NCBI GenBank assembly: GCA_043777895.1
Contig: JAYWHD010000139.1
Location: 1-6,432, forward strand
Direction: 5' to 3'
DNA: 6,432 bases
From: JBDLSY01 sp043777895
GTDB taxonomy: Bacteria; Pseudomonadota; Gammaproteobacteria; Burkholderiales; Burkholderiaceae_C
The position numbers and the translations under genes are program-made. The notes under the pieces were generated by a model that saw only the letters and a list, made by a program, of their open reading frames with translations, had not been told where the DNA came from and did not search any database. Positions 1 through 6,432 of this stretch are shown one piece after another (position 1 is the stretch's first letter; every line of letters begins with the position of its first letter).

Positions 1-2351
1 GCACTCATACCATAAATCAAACCAAAATTAATCGTTTTAGCATACCGTCTTTGTTCATTCGTTACGGTATGAATCGCATCACTGGCGATACCAAAAATCT
101 CTGCAGCAGTTGCACGGTGTATATCAACCCCCGCGTTAAACGCTTGAATTAAAGTAGAATCTTGTGAGATATGTGCCATAATTCTAAGCTCAATTTGAGA
201 GTAATCTACACTGACTAATTGATAGCCTGATGGTGCGATAAATGCCTGACGAATACGGCGACCCTGTACTGTTTTTACAGGTATATTTTGTAAATTGGGT
301 TCGCTAGAAGACAAGCGGCCCGTAATAACAGCGGCTTGTGAATAATGGGTATGTACCCGCCCAGTGAGCGGTTCAATTAATGTAGGCAAAGGATCGGTAT
401 AGGTGTTTTTTAATTTAGCAAGGCTACGGTGTTGCAAAATAACAGCGGGTAATAAACAAACTTGACCATTATTATCAACTGCATTTACTAAGGCTTGCAA
501 AGTATCTTCGTCCGTACTGGGTGCACCTGTTGCTGTTTTACTTTGAATGGGATAACCCAATTGTTGATACATGATATCGCCCAATTGTTTAGGCGAATTT
601 AAATTAAATGGCTGATTTGCAATACTATGTGCCTGCTGCTCTAAAGCCAGTAGTTCAATACCCAGCTCATGACTTTGTGCATGTAATAACTGCGTATCAA
701 TCTTAACGCCTGTACGTTCAATGTCAAATAATACAGGCTGACTAACTATTTCTAAAGCATACACCGCCGCCAAGCCTTCATCAGCATGAATCATAGGCCA
801 CATTAAATGGTGTAACTGCCAAGTAAAGTCGGCATCTTCCGCTGCATATACTGCGACTTGTTCAATAGACACTTGATCTATCGTAATGGCTTTTGCACCT
901 TTACCACATAAATCTTCGTAAGCAATGCCTTTTTTACCTAAATATCGCTCGGCTAAGGCACTTAAATTATTACGCTTATGTGCCTCTAATACATACGCGG
1001 CTAACAAAGTATCGTGTGCAACCCCCCGTAACTGAATGCCATGATTAGCAAATACATGCATATCAAACTTAGCATGCTGTAATACTTTTTGTTGGTGTAC
1101 CGCATCACTTTCTAACCAAGGCTTTAAAAGTGTTAGCACAAGCGATAACGGTAATTGTTCAGGTGCATCACTGTAGGTATGCCCCACAGGAATATAGGCA
1201 GCAATCCCTGTTTCACAACACAAAGAAATACCGACTAAATGGGCTTTCCACGCCCCAAGTGCATTGGTTTCTGTATCAATCGCGACCAAAGGGGCTGCAT
1301 GTATTTTATCCAGCCAACGGTGCAAATCGGGTAAAGTTAAAATCGTTTCATATTGAACTGTCGCTACAATAAGCGATGAGGCTGGTTTATCAGCAAAAAT
1401 ACGTGCATCACCCACAGGAATACTATTCGGATCACCCGTTAATTCGCGTAACCAAGTCCTAAAACCCAGCTGGTCAAACAATCTTCTCTGCACTAACACA
1501 TTAGGTAAGGGTGTTTTAAGTGCATCAAAACTAGCCACATAAGGGCTTAAGTCTACATCACATTTAATAGTTAATAGCTGACGTGTTAAAGCAAATTGAT
1601 TATTAGTAATAGCTTGTCGTAAATTGTCTCCCACAACGCCTTTAATTTCATGGGCGTTAATGATTAAATTGTCTAAACTGCCATAAGCTTGTAACCATTT
1701 CACCGCAGTTTTTGGGCCACATTTGTACACACCAGGAATATTGTCTGATGTATCACCGATTAAAGATAAATAATCAATGATTCGTTCAGGTAGCACACCA
1801 AAGTTATTTTCTACGCCTGCAACCCCCATACGTTCTTGCTTCATAGTATCAACCAGCAATATATTTGCATTAACCAATTGTGCCATATCTTTATCACCTG
1901 TACTGATAATAATGTCGCACCCTGTAGCGGCAGCTTGTACAGCTAAAGTACCCATCACGTCATCGGCTTCAACGCCTGGAACCATTAATACATGCCAACC
2001 TAAAGCCGCCACAATACTGTGAACCCACTCAATTTGTGAACGCATGTCATCAGGCATCTGCGAACGGGTCGCTTTGTATTCTGAATATAAATCATCACGA
2101 AACGTTTTACCTTTAGCATCAAATACACAAACACGGTGAGTAGCCTGTGGAAAGTCGGCAACCAAACGACGCATCATACTGACAATGCCATAAACAGCCC
2201 CAGTGGGTTCACCCGCTTGATTTCGCAAATTAGGCAAAGCATAAAATGCACGGTACAAATAAGATGACCCATCAACCAATAACAACACTTGTTTTTGGGA
2301 AAACGAATCTACAGTCTGCGGCTCTAAACTAGAAAACAAATCCATACTCAT
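1..2351 (-). CDS. polA: DNA polymerase I, C-terminus cut by window edge
   Basis: DNA polymerase I fills repair gaps and removes RNA primers from Okazaki fragments. The 783 visible codons are open throughout. Residues about 25-310 form the 5'-nuclease domain, with metal-binding acidic residues D27, D78, E128, D130, D131, D153, D155, D200 and D203 all present. The 3'-5' proofreading domain (about 340-540) keeps its carboxylates: D359 and E361 (DTET), D430 and D508 (AAEDAD), so proofreading should be active. The polymerase domain shows motif A (DYSQIELR, D716) and the O-helix with R768, K772, F776 and Y780. The sequence breaks off at YGMS, so motif C (HDE) and roughly 145 further residues lie outside. 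The start at 2351 (MSMDLF) is chosen over the ATG at 2345 because AGG at 2360-2362 is 8 bases away rather than 14. The N-terminus is about 14 residues longer than in E. coli. It lies 81 bases downstream of hrpA on the same strand. Confidence 0.97.
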   Translation of the reverse strand, partial: MSMDLFSSLEPQTVDSFSQKQVLLLVDGSSYLYRAFYALPNLRNQAGEPTGAVYGIVSMMRRLVADFPQATHRVCVFDAKGKTFRDDLYSEYKATRSQMPDDMRSQIEWVHSIVAALGWHVLMVPGVEADDVMGTLAVQAAATGCDIIISTGDKDMAQLVNANILLVDTMKQERMGVAGVENNFGVLPERIIDYLSLIGDTSDNIPGVYKCGPKTAVKWLQAYGSLDNLIINAHEIKGVVGDNLRQAITNNQFALTRQLLTIKCDVDLSPYVASFDALKTPLPNVLVQRRLFDQLGFRTWLRELTGDPNSIPVGDARIFADKPASSLIVATVQYETILTLPDLHRWLDKIHAAPLVAIDTETNALGAWKAHLVGISLCCETGIAAYIPVGHTYSDAPEQLPLSLVLTLLKPWLESDAVHQQKVLQHAKFDMHVFANHGIQLRGVAHDTLLAAYVLEAHKRNNLSALAERYLGKKGIAYEDLCGKGAKAITIDQVSIEQVAVYAAEDADFTWQLHHLMWPMIHADEGLAAVYALEIVSQPVLFDIERTGVKIDTQLLHAQSHELGIELLALEQQAHSIANQPFNLNSPKQLGDIMYQQLGYPIQSKTATGAPSTDEDTLQALVNAVDNNGQVCLLPAVILQHRSLAKLKNTYTDPLPTLIEPLTGRVHTHYSQAAVITGRLSSSEPNLQNIPVKTVQGRRIRQAFIAPSGYQLVSVDYSQIELRIMAHISQDSTLIQAFNAGVDIHRATAAEIFGIASDAIHTVTNEQRRYAKTINFGLIYGMS

Positions 2352-2359
2352 ACACAGTA

Positions 2360-2362
2360 CCT
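2360..2362 (-). promoter_or_regulatory. polA ribosome-binding site (AGG)
   Basis: On the minus strand TAGGTA places an AGG core 8 bases before the ATG at 2351. This spacing decides the polA start, since the second in-frame ATG two codons later would be 14 bases away. The core is short, so the site looks moderate rather than strong. Confidence 0.6.
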
Positions 2363-2377
2363 ATACAATAATTGTAT
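2363..2377. repeat. 15-base inverted repeat just upstream of polA
   Basis: ATACAAT and ATTGTAT form perfect 7-base arms around one central base. The element abuts the AGG of the polA ribosome-binding site. It is AT-rich and would make only a weak RNA hairpin, so a DNA-binding site for a dimeric regulator is the likelier use if it has one. Chance formation in AT-rich DNA is also possible. Confidence 0.4.
2371..2376 (-). promoter_or_regulatory. candidate polA -10 box (TACAAT)
   Basis: The minus strand reads TACAAT, five of six bases matching the sigma-70 -10 consensus. Transcription would begin near 2364, leaving a leader of about 13 bases that still contains the AGG. No recognisable -35 box lies 16-18 bases upstream, where the 13-base tandem repeats sit, so this is weak. 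It would let polA be expressed independently of hrpA. Confidence 0.25.
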
Positions 2378-2429
2378 TATTTTTATATGCTATTTTTATA
2401 TGCTATTTTTATAGCTTATTTTTATAGAT
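2378..2429. repeat. four tandem 13-base AT-rich repeats between hrpA and polA
   Basis: Four head-to-tail 13-base units occupy 2378-2390, 2391-2403, 2404-2416 and 2417-2429. All share the 10-base core TATTTTTATA. The first two are identical (ending TGC) and the others end GCT and GAT. A partial fifth copy (TATTTAT, 2430-2436) runs into the hrpA stop codon. On the coding strand each unit reads TATAAAAATA plus three bases, resembling repeated -10-like boxes or an AT-rich upstream activating tract for polA. The array fills almost the whole gap and no terminator hairpin is present in it. Arrays of this kind can change copy number by replication slippage. Confidence 0.85.
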
Positions 2430-2432
2430 TAT

Positions 2433-5400
2433 TTATCGCCCTAAACTTTCAAAAGCTTTGGTGATGCGTTTAACACTAACAGGAGTCAGTGTTTTTAATT
2501 CTTGGGCAAATAAACCAATCTGTAACTCTTCTAATAACCAACGGATATTGTCTAAAATCTCATCAGGATGACCTTTTCTAGCTAATTTGATGCGTTCGTA
2601 CTGTATCCACAAAGGTTTTATCTCTAACATTAACCGCTCATCTCTGGCAGAGTCTATCCGTATTTTATCACCTCGCACAGTAATTCCTTGTAGATAACGT
2701 GGATAGTGTCCTAAGCGTTCAAATGATTCATTTAAAAAACCATCATAAAATAAGCGTTCATATTGAATCAATAAATAAGAATGGCTTAAAGTATATGCTT
2801 TTAGTGTGCCAATTTTTTTATAAGCAGCAGCAGCATAAGTAATAATTTCTTGTATACGTCTTGCCCATTCTTGGGCTAATAAACTGACTTTTGCCCTTGC
2901 TTGGGCAACAATGCCATCAAAGTCTTTTGCTGTTTTTGGGAGAGTGTTATTTGCAATAATATTGTCTAGTGCAGCATTTATGACTGTTTGAATCAAACTA
3001 TCTGCACTATAAATAGGTAATTTACAGGCAGTCGCCTGTGCGGCAGGTGTTTGCAATATTTTAAGTGTTTTTTCTAGGGCTTTAAGTGACTCTTTAAGGT
3101 GTAAAATGACTAAACGCCGTAAACCTAAACGGTGTGTTTTTTTAGCCAAGCCTTCATCATCAAATACTTCTAAAGTTACGGCATCACCGCCATCTTTTAA
3201 AGCTGGAAAGCCTAATAATACTTGACCTTTTCGCTTAACTTCTAGCAGTTCAGGCCAATCCTCTACAGTCCAAGCCGTCATACGTTCAGGCAAATCAGTA
3301 ATGATTGTAGGGATGACCGTAGTTGTTGCTATAGTTATCGCTAATGCTTTATGTGTTATAGAGACAATATTATTAGGGTTACTTACTAATGTTGCAACCC
3401 GTGCAGCTTGCATAAATTGTGCTTGAGCTTGTGTTCCTAATGCAGCTTTTAAACTCGCAAGACTGCGTCCTAAATCAAGCATACGGCCATACTCATCAAG
3501 TACTTGGTAATTCATATAACAATGAGCAGGCAACAAATCAGGTTTAAAATCCTCAAACTGTACGGCTACATTTACGCGACTACGTACAAACGCCAATAGA
3601 GTGTCTAATAAAGAGGTATTGCCATATTGATTCGTTTGAATCGCCCATTCAGAGAATAGCTTAGCCGTATCGGCTACAGGCTGACAACGGTGACGAATAC
3701 GCGGCGGCAAGGTTTTTAATAAATGTTGAACTTTATCTTTTAGCATACCAGGCACTAACCATTCGCAGACTTGAGCGTCTATTTGATTTAATGCCAGCAA
3801 AGGTAGGGATAAAGTCACGCCATCACGCAATGAACCGACCTCAAAACGATAGTCTAATGTTAAGTTTTGCCCCATAAAGGACAAGGTTTTAGGGTAGCTA
3901 TCTACGGTTATGCCTGCCGCTTGACGCTTTAATAAGTCCTCTTTAGTTAAGAATAATAAAGTTGGATTGTCTATAACTGCTAACTTCCACCAAGCATTTA
4001 ATGCTGCTGCGGTACATATATCTTGAGGAACATGTGTATCATAAAAAGCATAGAGTAACTCATCATCTACCATTAAATCTGGGCGACGTGATTGGTGCTC
4101 TAGTTTTTCAATTTCATGAATTAGTTTAGCATTGGCTAAAAAGAAAGCAAGGTTACAGTCTATATCCTGCCCGACCAAAGCAGTGCGTATCATGGTTTCT
4201 CGTGCTAACTCGGGATTAATAGGGGCATACGATACCCGCCTTCCATGATAAATCGGTAAGCCGTACAAAGTACCCCGCTCAAAAGCAGTTGTTTGTCCTT
4301 GTTTGCGGTTCCATTGTGGGTCACTGTAACTACGATGGATTAAGTGTTTAGCAACCTGTTCCACCATATTAGGTTCAATCGCTGCAACCGTACGGCCATA
4401 TAAACGTGTAGTCTCTGTTAAGCTACCTACGATTAACCAAGCAGATGGTTTTTTTGCCAATTGGGTACTCGGGTGAGGCAAAAACTTAATGCCTCGGCAA
4501 CCACTCCACAAAGGCTCTTCAGCCGCTCTAAAGCCTATATTGCCTAATAAACCGCTCAATAAAGCCGTATGTAATACGGTATAATCAGCAGGTTTATCAT
4601 TAAATCCAAGCTGCATGGCGTGTGCCATATCGGTTAATTGCTTATGAACATCAGCCCATTCACGCATACGAATACCACTTAAATATTTGGCTTTACAAGC
4701 AATAAAAGTCTTATTAATACTAAGTTGGCTACGGGTTTCTTCGTACCAGGTCCATCGTTTTAAAATACTCACAAATTCACTTTTTTCATCAGAAAATGAC
4801 TGGTGTGCTTGATCAGCTTGTGTTGTTTTATCACTGGGTCGCTCGCGTGGGTCGGGTACTGACAAGGCAGCTACAATGATTAATACTTCACGCAAAGCCC
4901 CCTTTTGTGCGGCAGCCAACACCATACGTCCTAAACGCGGGTCAATGGGCAGCTGTGCTAATTGCTTACCTAACGAATTTAAGTATTGCTGTGCATCATT
5001 AGTCAATGCATTTAATTCGTGTAATACCTCATAACCCTCTGCAATGGCTCTCGGTTTAGGGATATCAATAAATGGGAAGTATTCTATATTCACCAAATGC
5101 AATGATTTCATACGTAAAATCACGGCGGCTAAAGAGCTGCGTAAAATTTCTGGTTCAGTAAATTCAGGGCGGCGATTAAATTCTAATGAATCATATAAAC
5201 GAACACAAACACCCGCCGCAATACGGCCACACCGTCCAGCCCGTTGGTTTGCAGCGGCTTGACTAATCGGTTCAATTAATAATTGTTCTATTTTATTCCG
5301 AAAACTATACCGCTTAACGCGGGCTGTCCCTGTATCAATTACATACCGAATACCTGGCACAGTGACTGACGTTTCAGCAACATTAGTAGCCAATACAATT

Positions 5401-6287
5401 TGCCGATTTCCTGAATTATTTTTAGAAAATACTTTTTGCTGTTCACTAGCCGATAAACGAGAAAATAAGGGCAAAATATCTGGCTTACTATGTGCCATGT
5501 GATAGTGTTTTCGTAAAGCAATTTCTACTTCTTTAATTTCACGCTCACCAGGTAAAAATATTAATATATCAGTACTGCCACTTTGCTTGCGTGCATCTAA
5601 GTCTAAATCATCAACCACATCACACAGGTGTTCTAACCAATCAATTTTGTCATTCAATTGTGGGGCATAACGAATTTCTACAGGGTATGTCCGACCTTCA
5701 ACAGTTATAATCGGGGCTGGACCTTGACTGTTAGCAAAGTGTATTGCAAAACGGTTGGCATCAATTGTTGCAGAAGTAATAATTACTTTTAAATCAGGGC
5801 GATACGTGATTAACTGTTTTAAATAGCCCAACAGAAAATCAATATTTAGGCTACGTTCATGGGCTTCATCAATAATTAATGTATCATAGGCCAATAAATC
5901 GGGGTCATTTTGAGTCTGGGCTAATAAGACCCCATCAGTCATCAGCTTAATCCACGCACCTGCTTGGATTTTTTCTGCAAAACGGACTTGATAGCCAACA
6001 ATTGTGCCTAACTCTGTATTTAATTCATTAGCAATGCGTTGTGCTACAGTTGTCGCGGCTAGTCGACGCGGTTGCGTATGTCCAATTAAAGCGTTAATAC
6101 CACGCCCTAACTCTAAACAAATTTTAGGGAGTTGTGTAGTCTTTCCACTGCCTGTTGCCCCGCAAACGATGACAACTGGGTGTTTAGCAATTATTTCGCG
6201 TAACTCATCTACTCGCTGACTAACAGGCAGTTCAGATGGATAAGTGATAATAGGTAAAGGATTACGTACTTTTAAAACTGACTTCAT
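2433..6287 (-). CDS. hrpA: ATP-dependent DEAH-box RNA helicase HrpA
   Basis: HrpA is a cytoplasmic DEAH/RHA-type RNA helicase; in E. coli it has been linked to fimbrial mRNA processing and to rescue of collided ribosomes. All helicase motifs are intact: Walker A GATGSGKTT (43-51), motif Ia TQPRR (71-75), DEAH (140-143), SAT (172-174), motif IV ILIFLPGERE (241-250), motif V from LATNVAETS (299-312) and motif VI QRAGRCGR (348-355). Winged-helix, ratchet and OB-fold regions follow (DPRERP at 479-484), then the long C-terminal DUF3418-type region to 1284. The length is close to the 1,300 of E. coli HrpA. Two differences stand out: the N-terminus begins about 65 residues later, near the ITYP..LPVSQ segment, and an Ile/Thr-rich insertion of about 30 residues lies near 968-1004. 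In-frame TAG (6294-6296) and TAA codons sit just upstream and no other start precedes Walker A, so the start at 6287 is firm. No Shine-Dalgarno lies at normal distance. Confidence 0.97.
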   Translation of the reverse strand: MKSVLKVRNPLPIITYPSELPVSQRVDELREIIAKHPVVIVCGATGSGKTTQLPKICLELGRGINALIGHTQPRRLAATTVAQRIANELNTELGTIVGYQVRFAEKIQAGAWIKLMTDGVLLAQTQNDPDLLAYDTLIIDEAHERSLNIDFLLGYLKQLITYRPDLKVIITSATIDANRFAIHFANSQGPAPIITVEGRTYPVEIRYAPQLNDKIDWLEHLCDVVDDLDLDARKQSGSTDILIFLPGEREIKEVEIALRKHYHMAHSKPDILPLFSRLSASEQQKVFSKNNSGNRQIVLATNVAETSVTVPGIRYVIDTGTARVKRYSFRNKIEQLLIEPISQAAANQRAGRCGRIAAGVCVRLYDSLEFNRRPEFTEPEILRSSLAAVILRMKSLHLVNIEYFPFIDIPKPRAIAEGYEVLHELNALTNDAQQYLNSLGKQLAQLPIDPRLGRMVLAAAQKGALREVLIIVAALSVPDPRERPSDKTTQADQAHQSFSDEKSEFVSILKRWTWYEETRSQLSINKTFIACKAKYLSGIRMREWADVHKQLTDMAHAMQLGFNDKPADYTVLHTALLSGLLGNIGFRAAEEPLWSGCRGIKFLPHPSTQLAKKPSAWLIVGSLTETTRLYGRTVAAIEPNMVEQVAKHLIHRSYSDPQWNRKQGQTTAFERGTLYGLPIYHGRRVSYAPINPELARETMIRTALVGQDIDCNLAFFLANAKLIHEIEKLEHQSRRPDLMVDDELLYAFYDTHVPQDICTAAALNAWWKLAVIDNPTLLFLTKEDLLKRQAAGITVDSYPKTLSFMGQNLTLDYRFEVGSLRDGVTLSLPLLALNQIDAQVCEWLVPGMLKDKVQHLLKTLPPRIRHRCQPVADTAKLFSEWAIQTNQYGNTSLLDTLLAFVRSRVNVAVQFEDFKPDLLPAHCYMNYQVLDEYGRMLDLGRSLASLKAALGTQAQAQFMQAARVATLVSNPNNIVSITHKALAITIATTTVIPTIITDLPERMTAWTVEDWPELLEVKRKGQVLLGFPALKDGGDAVTLEVFDDEGLAKKTHRLGLRRLVILHLKESLKALEKTLKILQTPAAQATACKLPIYSADSLIQTVINAALDNIIANNTLPKTAKDFDGIVAQARAKVSLLAQEWARRIQEIITYAAAAYKKIGTLKAYTLSHSYLLIQYERLFYDGFLNESFERLGHYPRYLQGITVRGDKIRIDSARDERLMLEIKPLWIQYERIKLARKGHPDEILDNIRWLLEELQIGLFAQELKTLTPVSVKRITKAFESLGR

Positions 6288-6309
6288 CGCATACTATGTT
6301 TATAAACAT
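6262..6309 (-). other. candidate 15-codon upstream ORF overlapping the hrpA start
   Basis: An ATG at 6309-6307 opens a short frame, MFINIVCDEVSFKST, ending with TAA at 6264-6262. It is out of frame with hrpA and overlaps its first codons. Its only claim to reality is that AGGG (6319-6322) lies 9 bases before it, a normal Shine-Dalgarno distance, whereas hrpA has none in linear sequence. It might compete with hrpA for initiation or couple to it. A peptide function is not suggested. Confidence 0.2.
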
Positions 6310-6314
6310 AGTAT
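6291..6314 (-). promoter_or_regulatory. perfect 24-base palindrome in the hrpA leader
   Basis: The two 12-base halves are exact reverse complements. As RNA it would form a 10-base-pair stem (ATACTATGTT with AACATAGTAT) closed by a TATA loop. It ends three bases before the hrpA ATG, where a Shine-Dalgarno would normally sit. Two readings are possible: an mRNA hairpin that brings the upstream AGGG next to the start, or a DNA operator for a dimeric regulator. The palindrome itself is certain; its role is inferred. Confidence 0.75.
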
Positions 6315-6318
6315 ATTA

Positions 6319-6322
6319 CCCT
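6319..6322 (-). promoter_or_regulatory. displaced Shine-Dalgarno candidate for hrpA (AGGG)
   Basis: AGGG is the only purine-rich anti-Shine-Dalgarno match in the leader. It is 31 bases from the hrpA ATG in linear sequence, too far for direct use. With the 24-base palindrome folded, only TAAT and GCG, seven bases in total, remain unpaired between it and the ATG. In open mRNA it serves the ATG at 6309 with a 9-base spacer instead. Confidence 0.4.
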
Positions 6323-6328
6323 GAATAT

Positions 6329-6340
6329 ATCTATATAGAT
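6329..6340. repeat. 12-base palindrome upstream of hrpA
   Basis: ATCTATATAGAT is self-complementary and lies in the AT-rich stretch that should hold the hrpA promoter. In sequence this AT-rich a 12-base palindrome can arise by chance. It could also include a poor -10 match (TATATA or TATAGA on the minus strand). Confidence 0.3.
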
Positions 6341-6350
6341 TTTTAATTAA

Positions 6351-6380
6351 GATAATTTAATATAATTTAATATAATTTAA
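6351..6380. repeat. three tandem 10-base AT repeats
   Basis: GATAATTTAA is followed by two copies of TATAATTTAA; bases 6352-6380 are exactly periodic at 10. A spacing near one helical turn puts the AATTT runs on the same face of DNA, which favours intrinsic curvature or an upstream activating element. On the minus strand the joins produce TATATT twice (6359-6364 and 6369-6374), each five of six matches to a -10 box. Confidence 0.7.
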
Positions 6381-6389
6381 CAAAGACAA
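6359..6389 (-). promoter_or_regulatory. candidate hrpA promoter
   Basis: The minus strand has TTGTCT (6384-6389, four of six to the -35 consensus) and TATATT (6359-6364, five of six to -10), but the 19-base spacer is long. Transcription would start near 6352, giving a leader of about 65 bases that includes the AGGG and the 24-base palindrome. The AT-rich background creates many near matches, so the exact boxes are uncertain. A promoter for hrpA somewhere in 6315-6390 is likely because a terminator sits just upstream. Confidence 0.3.
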
Positions 6390-6421
6390 ACCCCCTGTAC
6401 TATTTCTAATACAGGGGGTTT
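6388..6421 (-). terminator. intrinsic terminator, bidirectional in form
   Basis: AAACCCCCTGTA (6388-6399) pairs perfectly with TACAGGGGGTTT (6410-6421): a 12-base-pair stem with five consecutive G-C pairs and a 10-base loop. T-rich tracts follow in both directions (TTTGTCTTTG on the minus strand, TTTATTTTAG on the plus strand). No plus-strand gene lies to the left, so the likely job is to end a minus-strand gene beyond the right edge and separate it from hrpA. Confidence 0.88.
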
Positions 6422-6432
6422 ATTTTAGATAA

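Noticed and set aside
1130..2022. Plus-strand open frames of about 80 codons at 1130-1372 and 1777-2022
   Set aside because: They are antisense to well-conserved polA nuclease and exonuclease coding sequence, have low-complexity translations and resemble no family I know.
1..2351. polA as a frameshifted or decayed gene because no complete frame is present
   Set aside because: The frame is open from 2351 to base 1 with every expected catalytic residue visible. It is incomplete only because the window ends.
2378..2429. Tandem repeats as a CRISPR array
   Set aside because: Units are 13 bases, directly adjacent with no unique spacers, and no cas gene is present.
5044..6219. Plus-strand frames at 5044-5262 and 6004-6219 and a minus-strand frame at 5339-5521
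   Set aside because: All lie inside the hrpA helicase core, whose motifs are continuous in one frame. They are shadows of it.
6284..6292. ATGCGATGA, a two-codon frame whose TGA overlaps the hrpA ATG
   Set aside because: It looks like a coupling overlap but has no Shine-Dalgarno and is explained by the end of the palindrome meeting the start codon.
6388..6421. G-rich hairpin as part of a riboswitch or small RNA
   Set aside because: A single perfect stem with T-rich tracts and no further conserved folding is sufficiently explained as an intrinsic terminator.

Overview
The window holds two long genes on the minus strand, transcribed right to left, plus about 145 bases of AT-rich regulatory sequence at the right edge. 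The larger gene, hrpA, encodes a complete 1,284-residue DEAH-box RNA helicase. Downstream of it, after an 81-base gap, lies polA, DNA polymerase I. It is intact from its start for 783 codons and then runs off the left edge inside the polymerase O-helix. Both proteins are proteobacterial in type, and the genome is AT-rich (roughly 40% GC by eye). An AT-rich gammaproteobacterium, perhaps Thiotrichales-like, is my best guess. Two housekeeping genes do not fix the taxon.

Layout from right to left: a strong intrinsic terminator (6388-6421), probably ending a minus-strand gene beyond the window; three helically phased 10-base AT repeats (6351-6380); a 12-base palindrome; an AGGG Shine-Dalgarno candidate (6319-6322); a perfect 24-base palindrome (6291-6314) lying between that site and the hrpA start; hrpA (2433-6287); four tandem 13-base AT-rich repeats (2378-2429) that follow directly on the hrpA stop; a 15-base inverted repeat (2363-2377); the polA ribosome-binding site; and polA. 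There is no terminator between hrpA and polA, so read-through is possible. The two products share no known pathway: HrpA acts on RNA and stalled ribosomes, PolA on DNA repair and Okazaki-fragment maturation.

I found no mobile element, CRISPR array, RNA gene or defence system. The most interesting signal is the hrpA leader. The gene has no Shine-Dalgarno at normal distance, but if the 24-base palindrome folds as an mRNA hairpin, the AGGG is brought to 7 unpaired bases from the ATG. The same AGGG is 9 bases from a competing out-of-frame ATG when the hairpin is open. That suggests a structure-dependent start for a gene whose product unwinds RNA. This is inference from sequence geometry and is untested.
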